Shown here one piece after another: positions 57,619 to 64,000 of a stretch of DNA of 64,000 nt. The notes below the pieces were generated by a model, which worked only from the letters and a program-made list of their open reading frames with translations, ran no database searches and was not told the DNA's origin. Numbering within the stretch: the stretch's first letter is position 1; each line of letters begins with the position of its first letter. Source of the DNA: Kitasatospora indigofera (lineage in GTDB: Bacteria; Actinomycetota; Actinomycetes; Streptomycetales; Streptomycetaceae); contig NZ_BNBO01000011.1 of NCBI RefSeq assembly GCF_014655955.1, positions 1 through 64,000 of the forward strand, written 5' to 3'. Both the position numbers and the translations under genes were made by a program.

Positions 57619-59474
57619 CGGCCCGGCACGCCCGGTGCGGCCAGTTGGTAGCCCTCCGCCTGCAGGGTGAACAGTCCGGCGTAGTCGCCGGCCCGCGCCA
57701 TCAGCTCGTCGTGGGTGCCCAGTTCGCTCACCCGGCCGCCCTTCAGCACGATGATGCGGTCCGCGTCCCGGACCGAGCTCAGCCGGTGCGAGATCACCAC
57801 GCTCGTCGCGCCGCGCCGCAACTCCCTCAGGCTGTCGTGGAGTTCCTTCTCGGCGGCCGCGTCCAGGCCGGCGCTCGGCTCGTCCAGGATCAGCAGGTCC
57901 GCGTCCCGGCGCATGAACGCCCGTGCGACGGCGACCCGTTGCCACTCGCCGCCGGACAACGACCGGCCCGAGCGGCCGGCGCCGCCCTGCTCCGGCTCCG
58001 GGACGAAGATCCGGCTCAGCAGCGTCCGGTAGCCGGCCTCCATGGCGGCGATCCGCCCGTGCACCCCCGCCGCCTTCGCGGCCGCGGTCACCGGCTCCGG
58101 GTCGTCCAGCCGGGAGACCAGGCCGAGGCCGATGTTCTCGCCGGCCGTGAGGTCGTACCGGCAGTAGTCCTGGAAGACCACCCCGATCCGCTCCCGGAGC
58201 TGCTCGGGGGTGAACTCCCGGATGTCCAGGCCGTCCCAGAGGATCCGGCCCCGGGTCGGGTCGTACAGCCGGCAGAGCAGCTTCACCAGGGTGCTCTTGC
58301 CCGCGCCGTTCAGGCCGACCAGCGCGGTCGTGCCGCCGACCGGGATGGTCAGGTCGACGCCCTTCAGCACCCAGGGCGAGGCGTCGTCGTAGCGGAACCA
58401 GACGTCCTGCAACGTGATGCCGGGGCCGGGCGGGGGAGGGGTCGCCGGCACCGGCGGACGGGAGAGGTCCGGCGGGACGAGCTGCAGGCCGCGGTAGAAC
58501 CCGAAGGTGATCGACGCCTGGTAGGCGGCGCTGCCGGTGCCGGCCAACTGCGCGACACCGGCCTGGATCCCGGCCGTCGCGGCGAGGAACACCGACACGT
58601 CGCCGATCGACAGCGCACCGGCGCGTGCGGTGTGCACCGCCCAGGCCAGGCCGGCGCCGTGGACGGCGACCCCCAGCAGCGAGGGCGGCAGCCGCCGGAG
58701 CAGGTTGCCCAGGTCGGTGCGGCGCTCGGCCGCGGAGGCGGCGCGCAGTTCGGCCCCGGCCCGGTCCTTGAAGAAGTCCTGCAGCCCGAAGAGCCGGATC
58801 TCCTTCACCGCGTCGACGTCGGTCAGCAGGCTGCCGTAGAACATCTGCCGCCGGTTGCGCGGCATGTTGTCCTGCAGCACCGCGGCGCGCCGCCGCCCGG
58901 CGGCCAGCTGGGTGCCGAAGAGCGGCAGCGCCATCAGCACCGTGACCACGCCCAGGACGGGGTTGAGCACGAACACCGTGGCCAGGAACCCGGTGAGGGT
59001 CACCAGCGCCTGCAGGCTGCTCACCGCCGAGCCGATCAGCAGCTCGGGGGCGGAGGCGCCGGCCTGCTGGGCGAGCCGCAACTCGTCCTGGAACCGCGGG
59101 TCCTCGAAGTGGCGCAGGCCGGGCAGCCGGTTGACGCCGTCGAACAGCTCGTCCTGCACCCGCAGCCGGATCGCCCGGCTGTTCTGGGCCCGGAGGTACT
59201 CGATCACCGACGGGACCAGCGACAGCCCGAGGCTCGCCGCTACCAGCAGCGCGGTGACCCGCACCAGTACGCCGGTGGAGCGCAGTTGGGTGATCGCGTC
59301 GAACAACTCGCGGACCAGGAAGGCGATCAGGGCCGGCAGCAGGCCGGCGACCACGCTGGCCAGCGCGTAGCAGGTGATGGTCCGGGGGCCCGACCGCCAG
59401 GCGAGCCCGGCGGCGGCCCGCGCCGAGCCGAGCGCCCGCAGGCCGGTGCCGGGCGCGGTGTACGCCCCGGTCAC
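57612..59474 (-). CDS. ABC exporter, membrane and ATPase domains fused
   Basis: 620 residues from GTG 59474, which overlaps the upstream thioredoxin-like gene's stop by 4 bp (GTGA). A six-helix type IV exporter domain (about residues 20-320) is followed by an ATPase: TTALVGLNGAGKSTLVKLLCRLYDPTRGRI, SLSGGEWQRVAVARAFMRRDADLLILDEPSAGLD, VVISHRLSSVRDADRI. There is no N-terminal C39 peptidase domain, so leader removal must be by another protein. The LRHFEDPRFQDELRLAQQAG segment is common in peptide-cluster exporters of actinomycetes. Its job here is probably to export the cysteine-rich peptide. Confidence 0.93.
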   Translation of the reverse strand: MTGAYTAPGTGLRALGSARAAAGLAWRSGPRTITCYALASVVAGLLPALIAFLVRELFDAITQLRSTGVLVRVTALLVAASLGLSLVPSVIEYLRAQNSRAIRLRVQDELFDGVNRLPGLRHFEDPRFQDELRLAQQAGASAPELLIGSAVSSLQALVTLTGFLATVFVLNPVLGVVTVLMALPLFGTQLAAGRRRAAVLQDNMPRNRRQMFYGSLLTDVDAVKEIRLFGLQDFFKDRAGAELRAASAAERRTDLGNLLRRLPPSLLGVAVHGAGLAWAVHTARAGALSIGDVSVFLAATAGIQAGVAQLAGTGSAAYQASITFGFYRGLQLVPPDLSRPPVPATPPPPGPGITLQDVWFRYDDASPWVLKGVDLTIPVGGTTALVGLNGAGKSTLVKLLCRLYDPTRGRILWDGLDIREFTPEQLRERIGVVFQDYCRYDLTAGENIGLGLVSRLDDPEPVTAAAKAAGVHGRIAAMEAGYRTLLSRIFVPEPEQGGAGRSGRSLSGGEWQRVAVARAFMRRDADLLILDEPSAGLDAAAEKELHDSLRELRRGATSVVISHRLSSVRDADRIIVLKGGRVSELGTHDELMARAGDYAGLFTLQAEGYQLAAPGVPGRV

Positions 59475-60001
59475 GGCGCCGGGGACGGCGTCGGGACGGC
59501 GAGTTCGGAGACCTGGCCGCGGTCCGTGATCCTGCCTTCGGCGTCCACGTTCAGGTAGCTCGGCCACCGGACGATCCCGAAGGCCGCCGAGGGCCCCGCG
59601 TGGCCGGCCGGCTCGGTCACCACCCGGGCGACCGGGCTCAGCAGCCCGACCAGCTCCGCCTCCGCGGCGCCGCCGCCCTTGACGAACGCCAGCACCTGCG
59701 CGCGGCCGCCGGGAATGTCCCGCACCAGGCGGGCGAACTCCGGGGCCTGCTCGCGGCACGGCAGGCAGGTGGTCGAAAAGAATCCGACAATCGCCTCCCC
59801 GCGCAGATCGTCCCGGCTGATCGGGCCGTCCGCGTGGGTGTGCGCGGTGAATTCGGGCAGCGGGGATCCGTCCGGCAGGCTGTTCGCCGGCGGCTCGTTG
59901 CCGGACGTCGTGGTGCCGGACGACCGGCGGGCCACGGCGAGCGTCAGGACCAAATTGAAGACGGACAGGCAGGCAATCAGGACGACAGCGGCAACAAGCA
60001 T
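59471..60001 (-). CDS. Membrane-anchored TlpA-like thioredoxin
   Basis: 176 residues. A signal anchor (residues 1-23) places the thioredoxin domain outside. The active site is STTCLPCREQ (C79-L-P-C82), and a cis-Pro is in VRWPSYLNV. Domain start LPEFTAHTHADGPISRDDLRGEAIVGFFSTTC is typical of TlpA/ResA/MauD. It should make or reshuffle disulfides in an exported protein. It is preceded 94 bp upstream by the MauE-like gene, and its stop overlaps the ABC exporter start, so it is tightly coupled to export. Confidence 0.92.
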   Translation of the reverse strand: MLVAAVVLIACLSVFNLVLTLAVARRSSGTTTSGNEPPANSLPDGSPLPEFTAHTHADGPISRDDLRGEAIVGFFSTTCLPCREQAPEFARLVRDIPGGRAQVLAFVKGGGAAEAELVGLLSPVARVVTEPAGHAGPSAAFGIVRWPSYLNVDAEGRITDRGQVSELAVPTPSPAP

Positions 60002-60095
60002 GATGACGGGGCCTCGCTTCGGCGCTCGCTAATGAGTGTGCACAAGGAGTGCGGCAACGGGGGGAGAAGGCGGAGCGGTGGAAGGGCGGGGAAAC

Positions 60096-60650
60096 TCAGG
60101 AGGAGCTTCGGGGAGTCGCCTTCGAAGGGCTGGAAAAGACATCGGCAAGAACATCGGTGGCAATGATGAGAATGCTGGTGCAGGCGGCGGCGAAAATACT
60201 GAGGAGTGCTTCCGGGAAATGTGCTGAATAAGCGGATCCGGGGCCGCCGGCGAGCGCGGTGGCGCAGCCGGCCGCGGCCACCGCGAAGAGCAGGCAATTG
60301 CGGACGACATGGGCCGTTCCGACCGGTGTCGCGGACACGCCGAAACACGAGCAGGCGGTGTCGATCCGGCGCCGGATCACCGAGACCAGGACGGCGGTGA
60401 ACACCGCGGTCAGACCCGCCGCCAGGGCGTACGCCCAGGGCGCGGCCGCCGGCACCCAGACCGCCGCCGCCAGCGCGGCCTCCAGCAGCGGCACGGCCAG
60501 GACGATCCGCCCGGTCAACCGCTCCGGCGCGACGCGCATCTCCCGCACCGCGGCCGCGAACTCCTGCGGGGCCCGGGCCTTGCCCACCGCGGAGGCCGCG
60601 AAAACGATGGTCACGACGGAGCGGAAGGCCAGTTCCAGGTACTCGTTCAT
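60096..60650 (-). CDS. MauE/DoxX-like membrane redox protein
   Basis: 184 residues from ATG 60650, with GGGGGAA upstream. Four to five transmembrane helices. Landmarks: FAASAVGKARAPQEFAAAVREM, VPLLEAALAAAVWV and the motif CSCFG at residues 100-104, the counterpart of the C-x-C-F-G loop in MauE. MauE and MauD (a TlpA relative) form the disulfide-handling pair needed for methylamine dehydrogenase; here the same pair stands next to an eight-cysteine peptide, so electron transfer for its disulfide formation is the natural role. Confidence 0.88.
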   Translation of the reverse strand: MNEYLELAFRSVVTIVFAASAVGKARAPQEFAAAVREMRVAPERLTGRIVLAVPLLEAALAAAVWVPAAAPWAYALAAGLTAVFTAVLVSVIRRRIDTACSCFGVSATPVGTAHVVRNCLLFAVAAAGCATALAGGPGSAYSAHFPEALLSIFAAACTSILIIATDVLADVFSSPSKATPRSSS

Positions 60651-60670
60651 GAATTCCCCCAAAAGACGGT

Positions 60671-60714
60671 GCCGTGTTCCTGCCGCCACCCGTCGGTGGC
60701 GGCAGGAACACGGC
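60671..60714 (-). terminator. 20-bp hairpin between the peptide gene and mauE-like gene
   Basis: Perfect arms gccgtgttcctgccgccacc (60671-60690) and its complement (60695-60714) with a 4-nt loop. It starts about 108 bp after the peptide stop and ends 21 bp before the mauE-like start. Probably an attenuator or processing site that leaves the peptide mRNA more abundant than the rest of the operon. Confidence 0.75.
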
Positions 60715-60821
60715 CCGCTCGACCGAGGCGCGCGCCGGCCGTCAGGTCGGGCGGCGGGCGGTGCGGGCGGCTTCGGAAACGCCGTCCCGCCGGTGCCCGG
60801 AACCGGACATGATCACGGTGA

Positions 60822-61022
60822 TCAGCAGGCGCCGTACACGTAGGTGTAGGTGCACGACGGGGCCACCGCGCAGTTCCACGAGCAGCAGAACTTGGTGACG
60901 AGAGTGTCACCCACGCAGTAGGTGGAGCTGCCCGCCGGGCAGGCACAGTAAGCCTCGGCGGTTTCCTTGCGCAGCACTCGCGAGAGCGCGCGGTCGGTCA
61001 TCTCAAGAATTGCCTGAACCAT
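60822..61022 (-). CDS. Cysteine-rich secreted peptide precursor
   Basis: 66 residues from ATG 61022, with GGAGG 5 nt upstream. Residues 1-24 form a charged amphipathic leader (MVQAILEMTDRALSRVLRKE then TAEA), with no hydrophobic core and so not a normal Sec signal. Residues 25-66 are the likely product: eight cysteines at 26, 28, 36, 47, 48, 51, 57 and 66, many Tyr, Thr and Ser, no Lys except one, and a C-terminal Cys. Eight is an even number, allowing four disulfides. The cluster supplies redox, export and cleavage genes but no lanthionine or YcaO enzyme. The pattern reminds me of disulfide-rich bacteriocins such as fulvocin C; that is only an impression. Confidence 0.82.
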   Translation of the reverse strand: MVQAILEMTDRALSRVLRKETAEAYCACPAGSSTYCVGDTLVTKFCCSWNCAVAPSCTYTYVYGAC

Positions 61023-61089
61023 GGATCCTCCACGACTGCGAAGACGGATGCGTTTGGTCGATCCAGCGCTGGCGAGATCTCGTGCCGAA

Positions 61090-61118
61090 AACCTATCGAA
61101 CACGTCCTAGGTTGTCTA
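61090..61118 (-). promoter_or_regulatory. Promoter of the peptide operon
   Basis: Read leftward, -35 TAGACA (61113-61118), 17-bp spacer, -10 TAGGTT (61090-61095). This predicts a start near 61083 and a 5' leader of about 60 nt before ATG 61022. Confidence 0.7.
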
Positions 61119-61430
61119 GACCAAGTTTGATCTTCGATCTCATGTTCTGAGAATGCCGAGGTCAGAAGGTGTGCAATGCATTCCCTGGGCGCCCTCCGGC
61201 TGCTGCCGGGAAAAGCGGACCGATGAATTCCGGCAGCCCGAATTGACCAGTACGCCAGATTTCAGGCGTGTGACGTGGTGTGTCCCACCGTCAAGCGGAT
61301 ACCGGTGTCCGGGTCTCGCCGCGAGAGCGCCGGCATTGGCGCCGGGTGGAATATGGCAGGTGCGGATCAAGCCGGTGGGTCCGGCTCCGCCGGTACGTGG
61401 AGCCCGCCGTGCGCCGGCGATTCCGGCAAC
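61119..61430. other. Gene-free stretch upstream of the peptide operon
   Basis: About 300 bp of lower GC near 61119-61290. The open frames have no ribosome site. Nothing beyond the peptide promoter and the tRNA terminator on either side. Confidence 0.4.
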
Positions 61431-61434
61431 GAAA

Positions 61435-61461
61435 AAGCCCCAGGTCGTTGACCTGGGGCTT
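61435..61461 (-). terminator. Terminator of tRNA-Gly(CCC)
   Basis: 12-bp stem aagccccaggtc / gacctggggctt with a 3-nt loop, followed (leftward) by a run of T, a classical intrinsic terminator. It is 9 bp past the tRNA 3' end. Confidence 0.85.
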
Positions 61462-61470
61462 CACTGAAGA

Positions 61471-61540
61471 GCGGGCGACGAGAATCGAACTCGCGCTATA
61501 AGCTTGGGAAGCTCATGTTCTACCATTAAACTACGCCCGC
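61471..61540 (-). tRNA. tRNA-Gly (anticodon CCC)
   Basis: 70-nt cloverleaf read leftward: acceptor GCGGGCG/CGCCCGC, D arm GTTTAATGGTAGAAC, anticodon arm TGAGC-TTCCCAA-GCTTA, T arm GCGAG-TTCGATT-CTCGT. CCA is not encoded. It decodes GGG codons, common in this GC-rich genome. Confidence 0.95.
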
Positions 61541-61576
61541 CTGATGAGCCGTCACGAGACCGCTCGATCCACGATC

Positions 61577-61590
61577 ACTCTACCCCATCG
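61577..61590 (-). promoter_or_regulatory. Candidate promoter of tRNA-Gly(CCC)
   Basis: Read leftward CGATGGGGTAGAGT, ending in a -10 box TAGAGT 37 bp before the tRNA. It matches 13 of 14 bases of the element at 17157-17170 before the other tRNA genes. The rest of the 338-bp gap 61541-61878 shows no gene. Confidence 0.5.
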
Positions 61591-61878
61591 CCGCAGGTGC
61601 TTGTAGCGCCCTGCCGGATCGCGCCGTGACGCCGGCGCCGTGGCGGGCGGGCCCGCGCGGCGGGGGTGTGCGGGAGTCGGGCGGGAGTCGCGTCGGAGCA
61701 CTCCCGGGAGGGGTGCGGAGGCGTACTGTTCTGGTCGCGCGGAGAGTCCCGGAGGCGCCTTCCCGGGGCGGCGAGCCGCTGTGCGGAATGTCCGGAAGAT
61801 CCCCTAATGTGTCGCTGTCCCGCGAGGCGAATCCCGTCGGGACGCCATGAGCACGGGGGAAGAATGGGAAGGGGACCG

Positions 61879-62100
61879 ATGGAGCAGCGCGCCGTCGTTC
61901 GTTGTGCCGAGGGGCACCTGTTCAGCACCACCACGTTCCCGATGCAGAATCTCGGCCCGGCGCGGCTGGGCCCCGGGAGACTGATCCGGTGTCCGCAGTG
62001 TGGACGGATGCGCAGCTCGGTGCTCGCCGATGTGCGGGAGCTGTCGGAGCCGCAACTGGAGCGGGCGCTGCGGCTGGAGGCCGCGGAGTTCCTGGCCTGA
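61879..62100 (+). CDS. Small zinc-ribbon-like protein
   Basis: 73 residues from ATG 61879, with AAGGGG upstream; ATG 61864 is an in-frame alternative five residues longer. Pairs VVRCAEGHLF and LIRCPQCGRMR give a possible C-x4-H plus C-x2-C zinc site, followed by an acidic helix (ELSEPQLERALRLEAAEFL). Function is unknown; similar small proteins are usual beside dcd in streptomycetes, as far as I recall. Confidence 0.7.
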   Translation: MEQRAVVRCAEGHLFSTTTFPMQNLGPARLGPGRLIRCPQCGRMRSSVLADVRELSEPQLERALRLEAAEFLA

Positions 62101-62159
62101 GGCCGGGTGAGGGCGGTGCCGGGCCCCGGGCGGATTCGTCCGGGGCCCGCCCGTGCACG

Positions 62160-62165
62160 TAACCT
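62160..62165 (+). promoter_or_regulatory. -10 box for leaderless dcd
   Basis: TAACCT ends 6 nt before GTG 62172, with no ribosome site in between. Confidence 0.55.
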
Positions 62166-62171
62166 CGAAGC

Positions 62172-62747
62172 GTGCTGCTCTCTGACAAGGACATTCGAAC
62201 CGAGATCGACAAGGGCCGGGTCGTCATCGACCCCTTCGACCCTTCGATGGTCCAGCCCTCCAGCATCGACGTCCGGCTGGATCGTTTCTTCCGGGTGTTC
62301 GAGAACCACCGCTACCCCCACATCGACCCCTCCGAGGAGCAGCCGGACCTGACCCGGCTGGTCGAGCCGGAGGGTGACGAGGCCTTCATCCTGCACCCGG
62401 GTGAGTTCGTGCTGGCGTCGACGTACGAGGTCATCTCGCTGCCGGACGACGTCGCCTCGCGGCTGGAGGGCAAGTCGAGCCTCGGCCGGCTCGGGCTGCT
62501 GACGCACTCCACGGCGGGCTTCATCGACCCCGGGTTCAGCGGGCACGTCACGCTGGAGCTGTCGAACGTGGCGACGCTGCCGATCAAGCTCTACCCGGGC
62601 ATGAAGATCGGGCAGCTCTGCCTGTTCCGGCTCTCCTCGCCGTCCGAGCACCCGTACGGCTCCGCACGCTACGGCTCGCGCTACCAGGGCCAGCGCGGCC
62701 CGACGGCCTCGCGCTCGCACCTGAACTTCCACCGCAGCCAGGTCTGA
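62172..62747 (+). CDS. dcd: dCTP deaminase
   Basis: 191 residues from GTG 62172. Deaminates dCTP to dUTP (or, in some actinobacteria, directly to dUMP) for thymidylate synthesis. Seen: [71 protein letters not shown] with the nucleotide-binding S-S-L-G-R and catalytic Glu, and a C-terminal [16 protein letters not shown] lid. Length is normal for the homotrimeric enzyme. Confidence 0.97.
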   Translation: MLLSDKDIRTEIDKGRVVIDPFDPSMVQPSSIDVRLDRFFRVFENHRYPHIDPSEEQPDLTRLVEPEGDEAFILHPGEFVLASTYEVISLPDDVASRLEGKSSLGRLGLLTHSTAGFIDPGFSGHVTLELSNVATLPIKLYPGMKIGQLCLFRLSSPSEHPYGSARYGSRYQGQRGPTASRSHLNFHRSQV

Positions 62748-62767
62748 TCCGGGCAGAGAACGCAGCA

Positions 62768-62801
62768 GCGGGCGGTCACCCCTCGGGGGGTGGCCGCCCG
62801 C
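62768..62801. terminator. Terminator between dcd and the AlaX-like gene
   Basis: 15-bp arms gcgggcggtcacccc / ggggtggccgcccgc (one G-T pair) with a tcgg loop, between convergent stops at 62747 and 62853. Confidence 0.75.
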
Positions 62802-62852
62802 AGGCGTTCCCGGGCCGCCGTCACCGGCGCGGGCCCGGGCGGCCGGTACGGC

Positions 62853-63743
62853 TCAGGCGCGCTTCGGGCGGGTGACGGCGGTCAGTTCGCCGCCGTCCGC
62901 GGAGAGCCGCAGTTCGGTGCGGAGCTCGGCGAGCTCCCCCAGGTGGTGCAGGTGGGTGCCGCCGCAGAAGATCTGCGCGGGGCCCTCCGGCAGCTCGCAG
63001 TGCCACTGGCGACGGGCGGTCAGCTCGGGGCCGGGGGTCTCGACGCGCACCGGCGCGTCGGCGGCGACCCAGGCGGCGAGCAGGTCGTTGACGGTCTCGG
63101 TGACGGCGGGCAGGGCGTCGGCGAGGGCGGGCAGCTCGTCGGTGGCCTCGGCCGTGAAGCCCTTCTTCCTGAGCGACTTGCCGAGCCGGTAGGTGTCGGT
63201 GCTGGCCTCCGTGTCCATCACCGAGGAGGCCATCGCCAGACTGTCGAAGTCGGGGTTGCCGAAGGCGTCGGCGCGGCCCGGGTCCTTGCGCCAGCGCGGG
63301 GCCAGTGCGGCGTTGAGGGCCAGGGCGAGCAGGTGGCACCCGCTGTGCGAGGCGCTGAGGGCGGCCCTGCGGCCCGTGTCGACGGCGAGGGCGGCCGGAC
63401 GGCCGACGATGTCGCCCGGGTCGTCCGTGAGCACGTGCAGGACCAGCCAGGACCACTGCTCGTCGCCGCGCCGGACCGGGATGTCCGGGCCGGCCAGCAG
63501 CTCGCCGCCGTCCGGGCCGAGGGCGCCGGTCAGGCAGTCCACGACGGGCCGCCCGACGCCGTCCACCGTGAGCGTCCCGGTGTCGGCGGGCTGGTCCGGC
63601 CAGGTGTGGTCGAGCGGGTGGAACGGCGTCGCCGCGGTGACGACGGCGTACCGCCCGTCGGCCAGCCGCTGGACGGCGAGGACCGGGGATTCGCCGGTCA
63701 CCGCCCCGGCCGGGAAGCTGACGTGTGTGGTGGGGAGGGTCAT
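62853..63743 (-). CDS. AlaX-like tRNA-editing / metal-binding protein
   Basis: 296 residues from ATG 63743, with CGGAG 5 nt upstream. The two halves of the alanyl-tRNA-synthetase editing-site metal motif are present in altered form: SASHSGCHLLALALNAAL (H-x3-H) and IFCGGTHLHHLGEL (C-x3-H). The N-terminal beta-barrel-like region (FHPLDHTWPDQPADTGTLTVDG) also matches the AlaX lead domain. AlaX proteins remove Ser or Gly wrongly attached to tRNA-Ala. Some members of this broader family are non-editing hydrolases, so activity is likely but not certain. Convergent with dcd. Confidence 0.83.
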   Translation of the reverse strand: MTLPTTHVSFPAGAVTGESPVLAVQRLADGRYAVVTAATPFHPLDHTWPDQPADTGTLTVDGVGRPVVDCLTGALGPDGGELLAGPDIPVRRGDEQWSWLVLHVLTDDPGDIVGRPAALAVDTGRRAALSASHSGCHLLALALNAALAPRWRKDPGRADAFGNPDFDSLAMASSVMDTEASTDTYRLGKSLRKKGFTAEATDELPALADALPAVTETVNDLLAAWVAADAPVRVETPGPELTARRQWHCELPEGPAQIFCGGTHLHHLGELAELRTELRLSADGGELTAVTRPKRA

Positions 63744-63934
63744 GCGGGCTCCGTGCACTGGTGCGAGGGTGGGTGGGAACGGCTCCGAGGAGCTGGAAGC
63801 GGGGCGGGCCCCGGTGCGCGCGGCCCGCCCGGCCATTCTCCCCCCGGACGCGGCCCCGCACCGGGGCCCGCCCGGACCCCCGCGTCCACCCCGCCCGCAC
63901 CCGGCCAGCGCCCCGTCCGGACCCTGCCGGGCCC

Positions 63935-64000
63935 TCAGCCCAGGGTCGGCAGCTTGATCAGGACGAGCAGCGCCAGCAGCTGCAGCGAGGCGGCCCCGGC
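63935..64000 (-). CDS. C-terminal end of a membrane protein (cut by window edge)
   Basis: Only 21 codons and the stop (TGA at 63935) are inside the window. They read AGAASLQLLALLVLIKLPTLG, a last hydrophobic helix and short tail. Direction and composition fit an integral membrane transporter; the family cannot be told from this fragment. Confidence 0.55.
   Translation of the reverse strand, partial: AGAASLQLLALLVLIKLPTLG

Noticed and set aside
53504..61118. Lanthipeptide or thiopeptide cluster
   Set aside because: No LanB/C/M, YcaO or radical-SAM gene is present; the helper genes are redox and protease types.
61140..61370. Second precursor peptide frame beside the peptide promoter
   Set aside because: No ribosome site, no leader-like helix, and wrong codon bias.

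Overview
The window is very GC-rich actinobacterial chromosome, most likely from a Streptomycetaceae member (Streptomyces or Kitasatospora). The evidence is an Lsr2-type nucleoid protein, mycothiol-dependent maleylpyruvate-isomerase-like proteins, split PurS/PurQ/PurL, a HAIR (HspR) site before clpB, ArgR-type boxes, a perfect ParB site (parS), GTG/TTG starts and many leaderless genes. The parS and the housekeeping content suggest a core, origin-proximal region rather than a chromosome arm. No transposase, integrase, CRISPR array or rRNA was seen.

Layout. 1-6271: a truncated secreted beta-helix protein, a mycothiol-type isomerase-like protein, a nitrilase, a GntR regulator, an unknown protein and a 2-TM SLATT protein. 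6272-12746: purD, a degenerate M48-like membrane protein that has lost its HExxH motif, a DMFase-like protein, and purC. 12783-16688: a four-gene operon of ABC exporter plus sensor kinase and response regulator. 16888-22158: twin tRNA-Gly(GCC), an Lsr2 paralogue, purSQL and a sterol-carrier-type protein. 22200-26729: SUKH-4 proteins and a P-loop NTPase with WD-like repeats. 26813-41088: DUF3152, DUF3151, fbaA, dedA, the parS hairpin, pyrE, SRPBCC, a spermidine-synthase-like membrane protein, DUF2617, an ornithine acetyltransferase with ARG boxes, an aminotransferase, YbjN, a secreted beta/gamma-crystallin-like protein, and a coupled XRE-lipoprotein pair. 41189-53411: clpB, two LysR regulators each next to a probable target gene, a class II terpene-cyclase-like protein, a Cys/Met-metabolism PLP enzyme, a PP2C phosphatase and a MASE1 protein. 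53504-61118: an apparent peptide biosynthesis and export operon. 61471-64000: tRNA-Gly(CCC), a zinc-ribbon protein, dcd, an AlaX-like editing protein and the tail of a membrane protein.

The best candidate for an undescribed system is the leftward operon 61118-53504. A good promoter (TAGACA-N17-TAGGTT) drives a 66-aa precursor whose last 42 residues carry eight cysteines. A 20-bp perfect hairpin follows, then a MauE-like membrane redox protein, a TlpA-like thioredoxin (CLPC), an ABC exporter without a peptidase domain, a signal-peptidase-I-like protease, and a MacB-type FtsX permease with its ATPase. The simplest reading is a secreted peptide with four disulfides, with its own oxidation, cleavage, export and self-protection proteins. 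No lanthionine, radical-SAM or YcaO enzyme is present.

Two window-wide patterns stand out. At least nine genes look leaderless, with a TANNNT box 6-8 nt before the start codon. Several genes have short GC-rich tandem duplications that cover or abut their stop codons.
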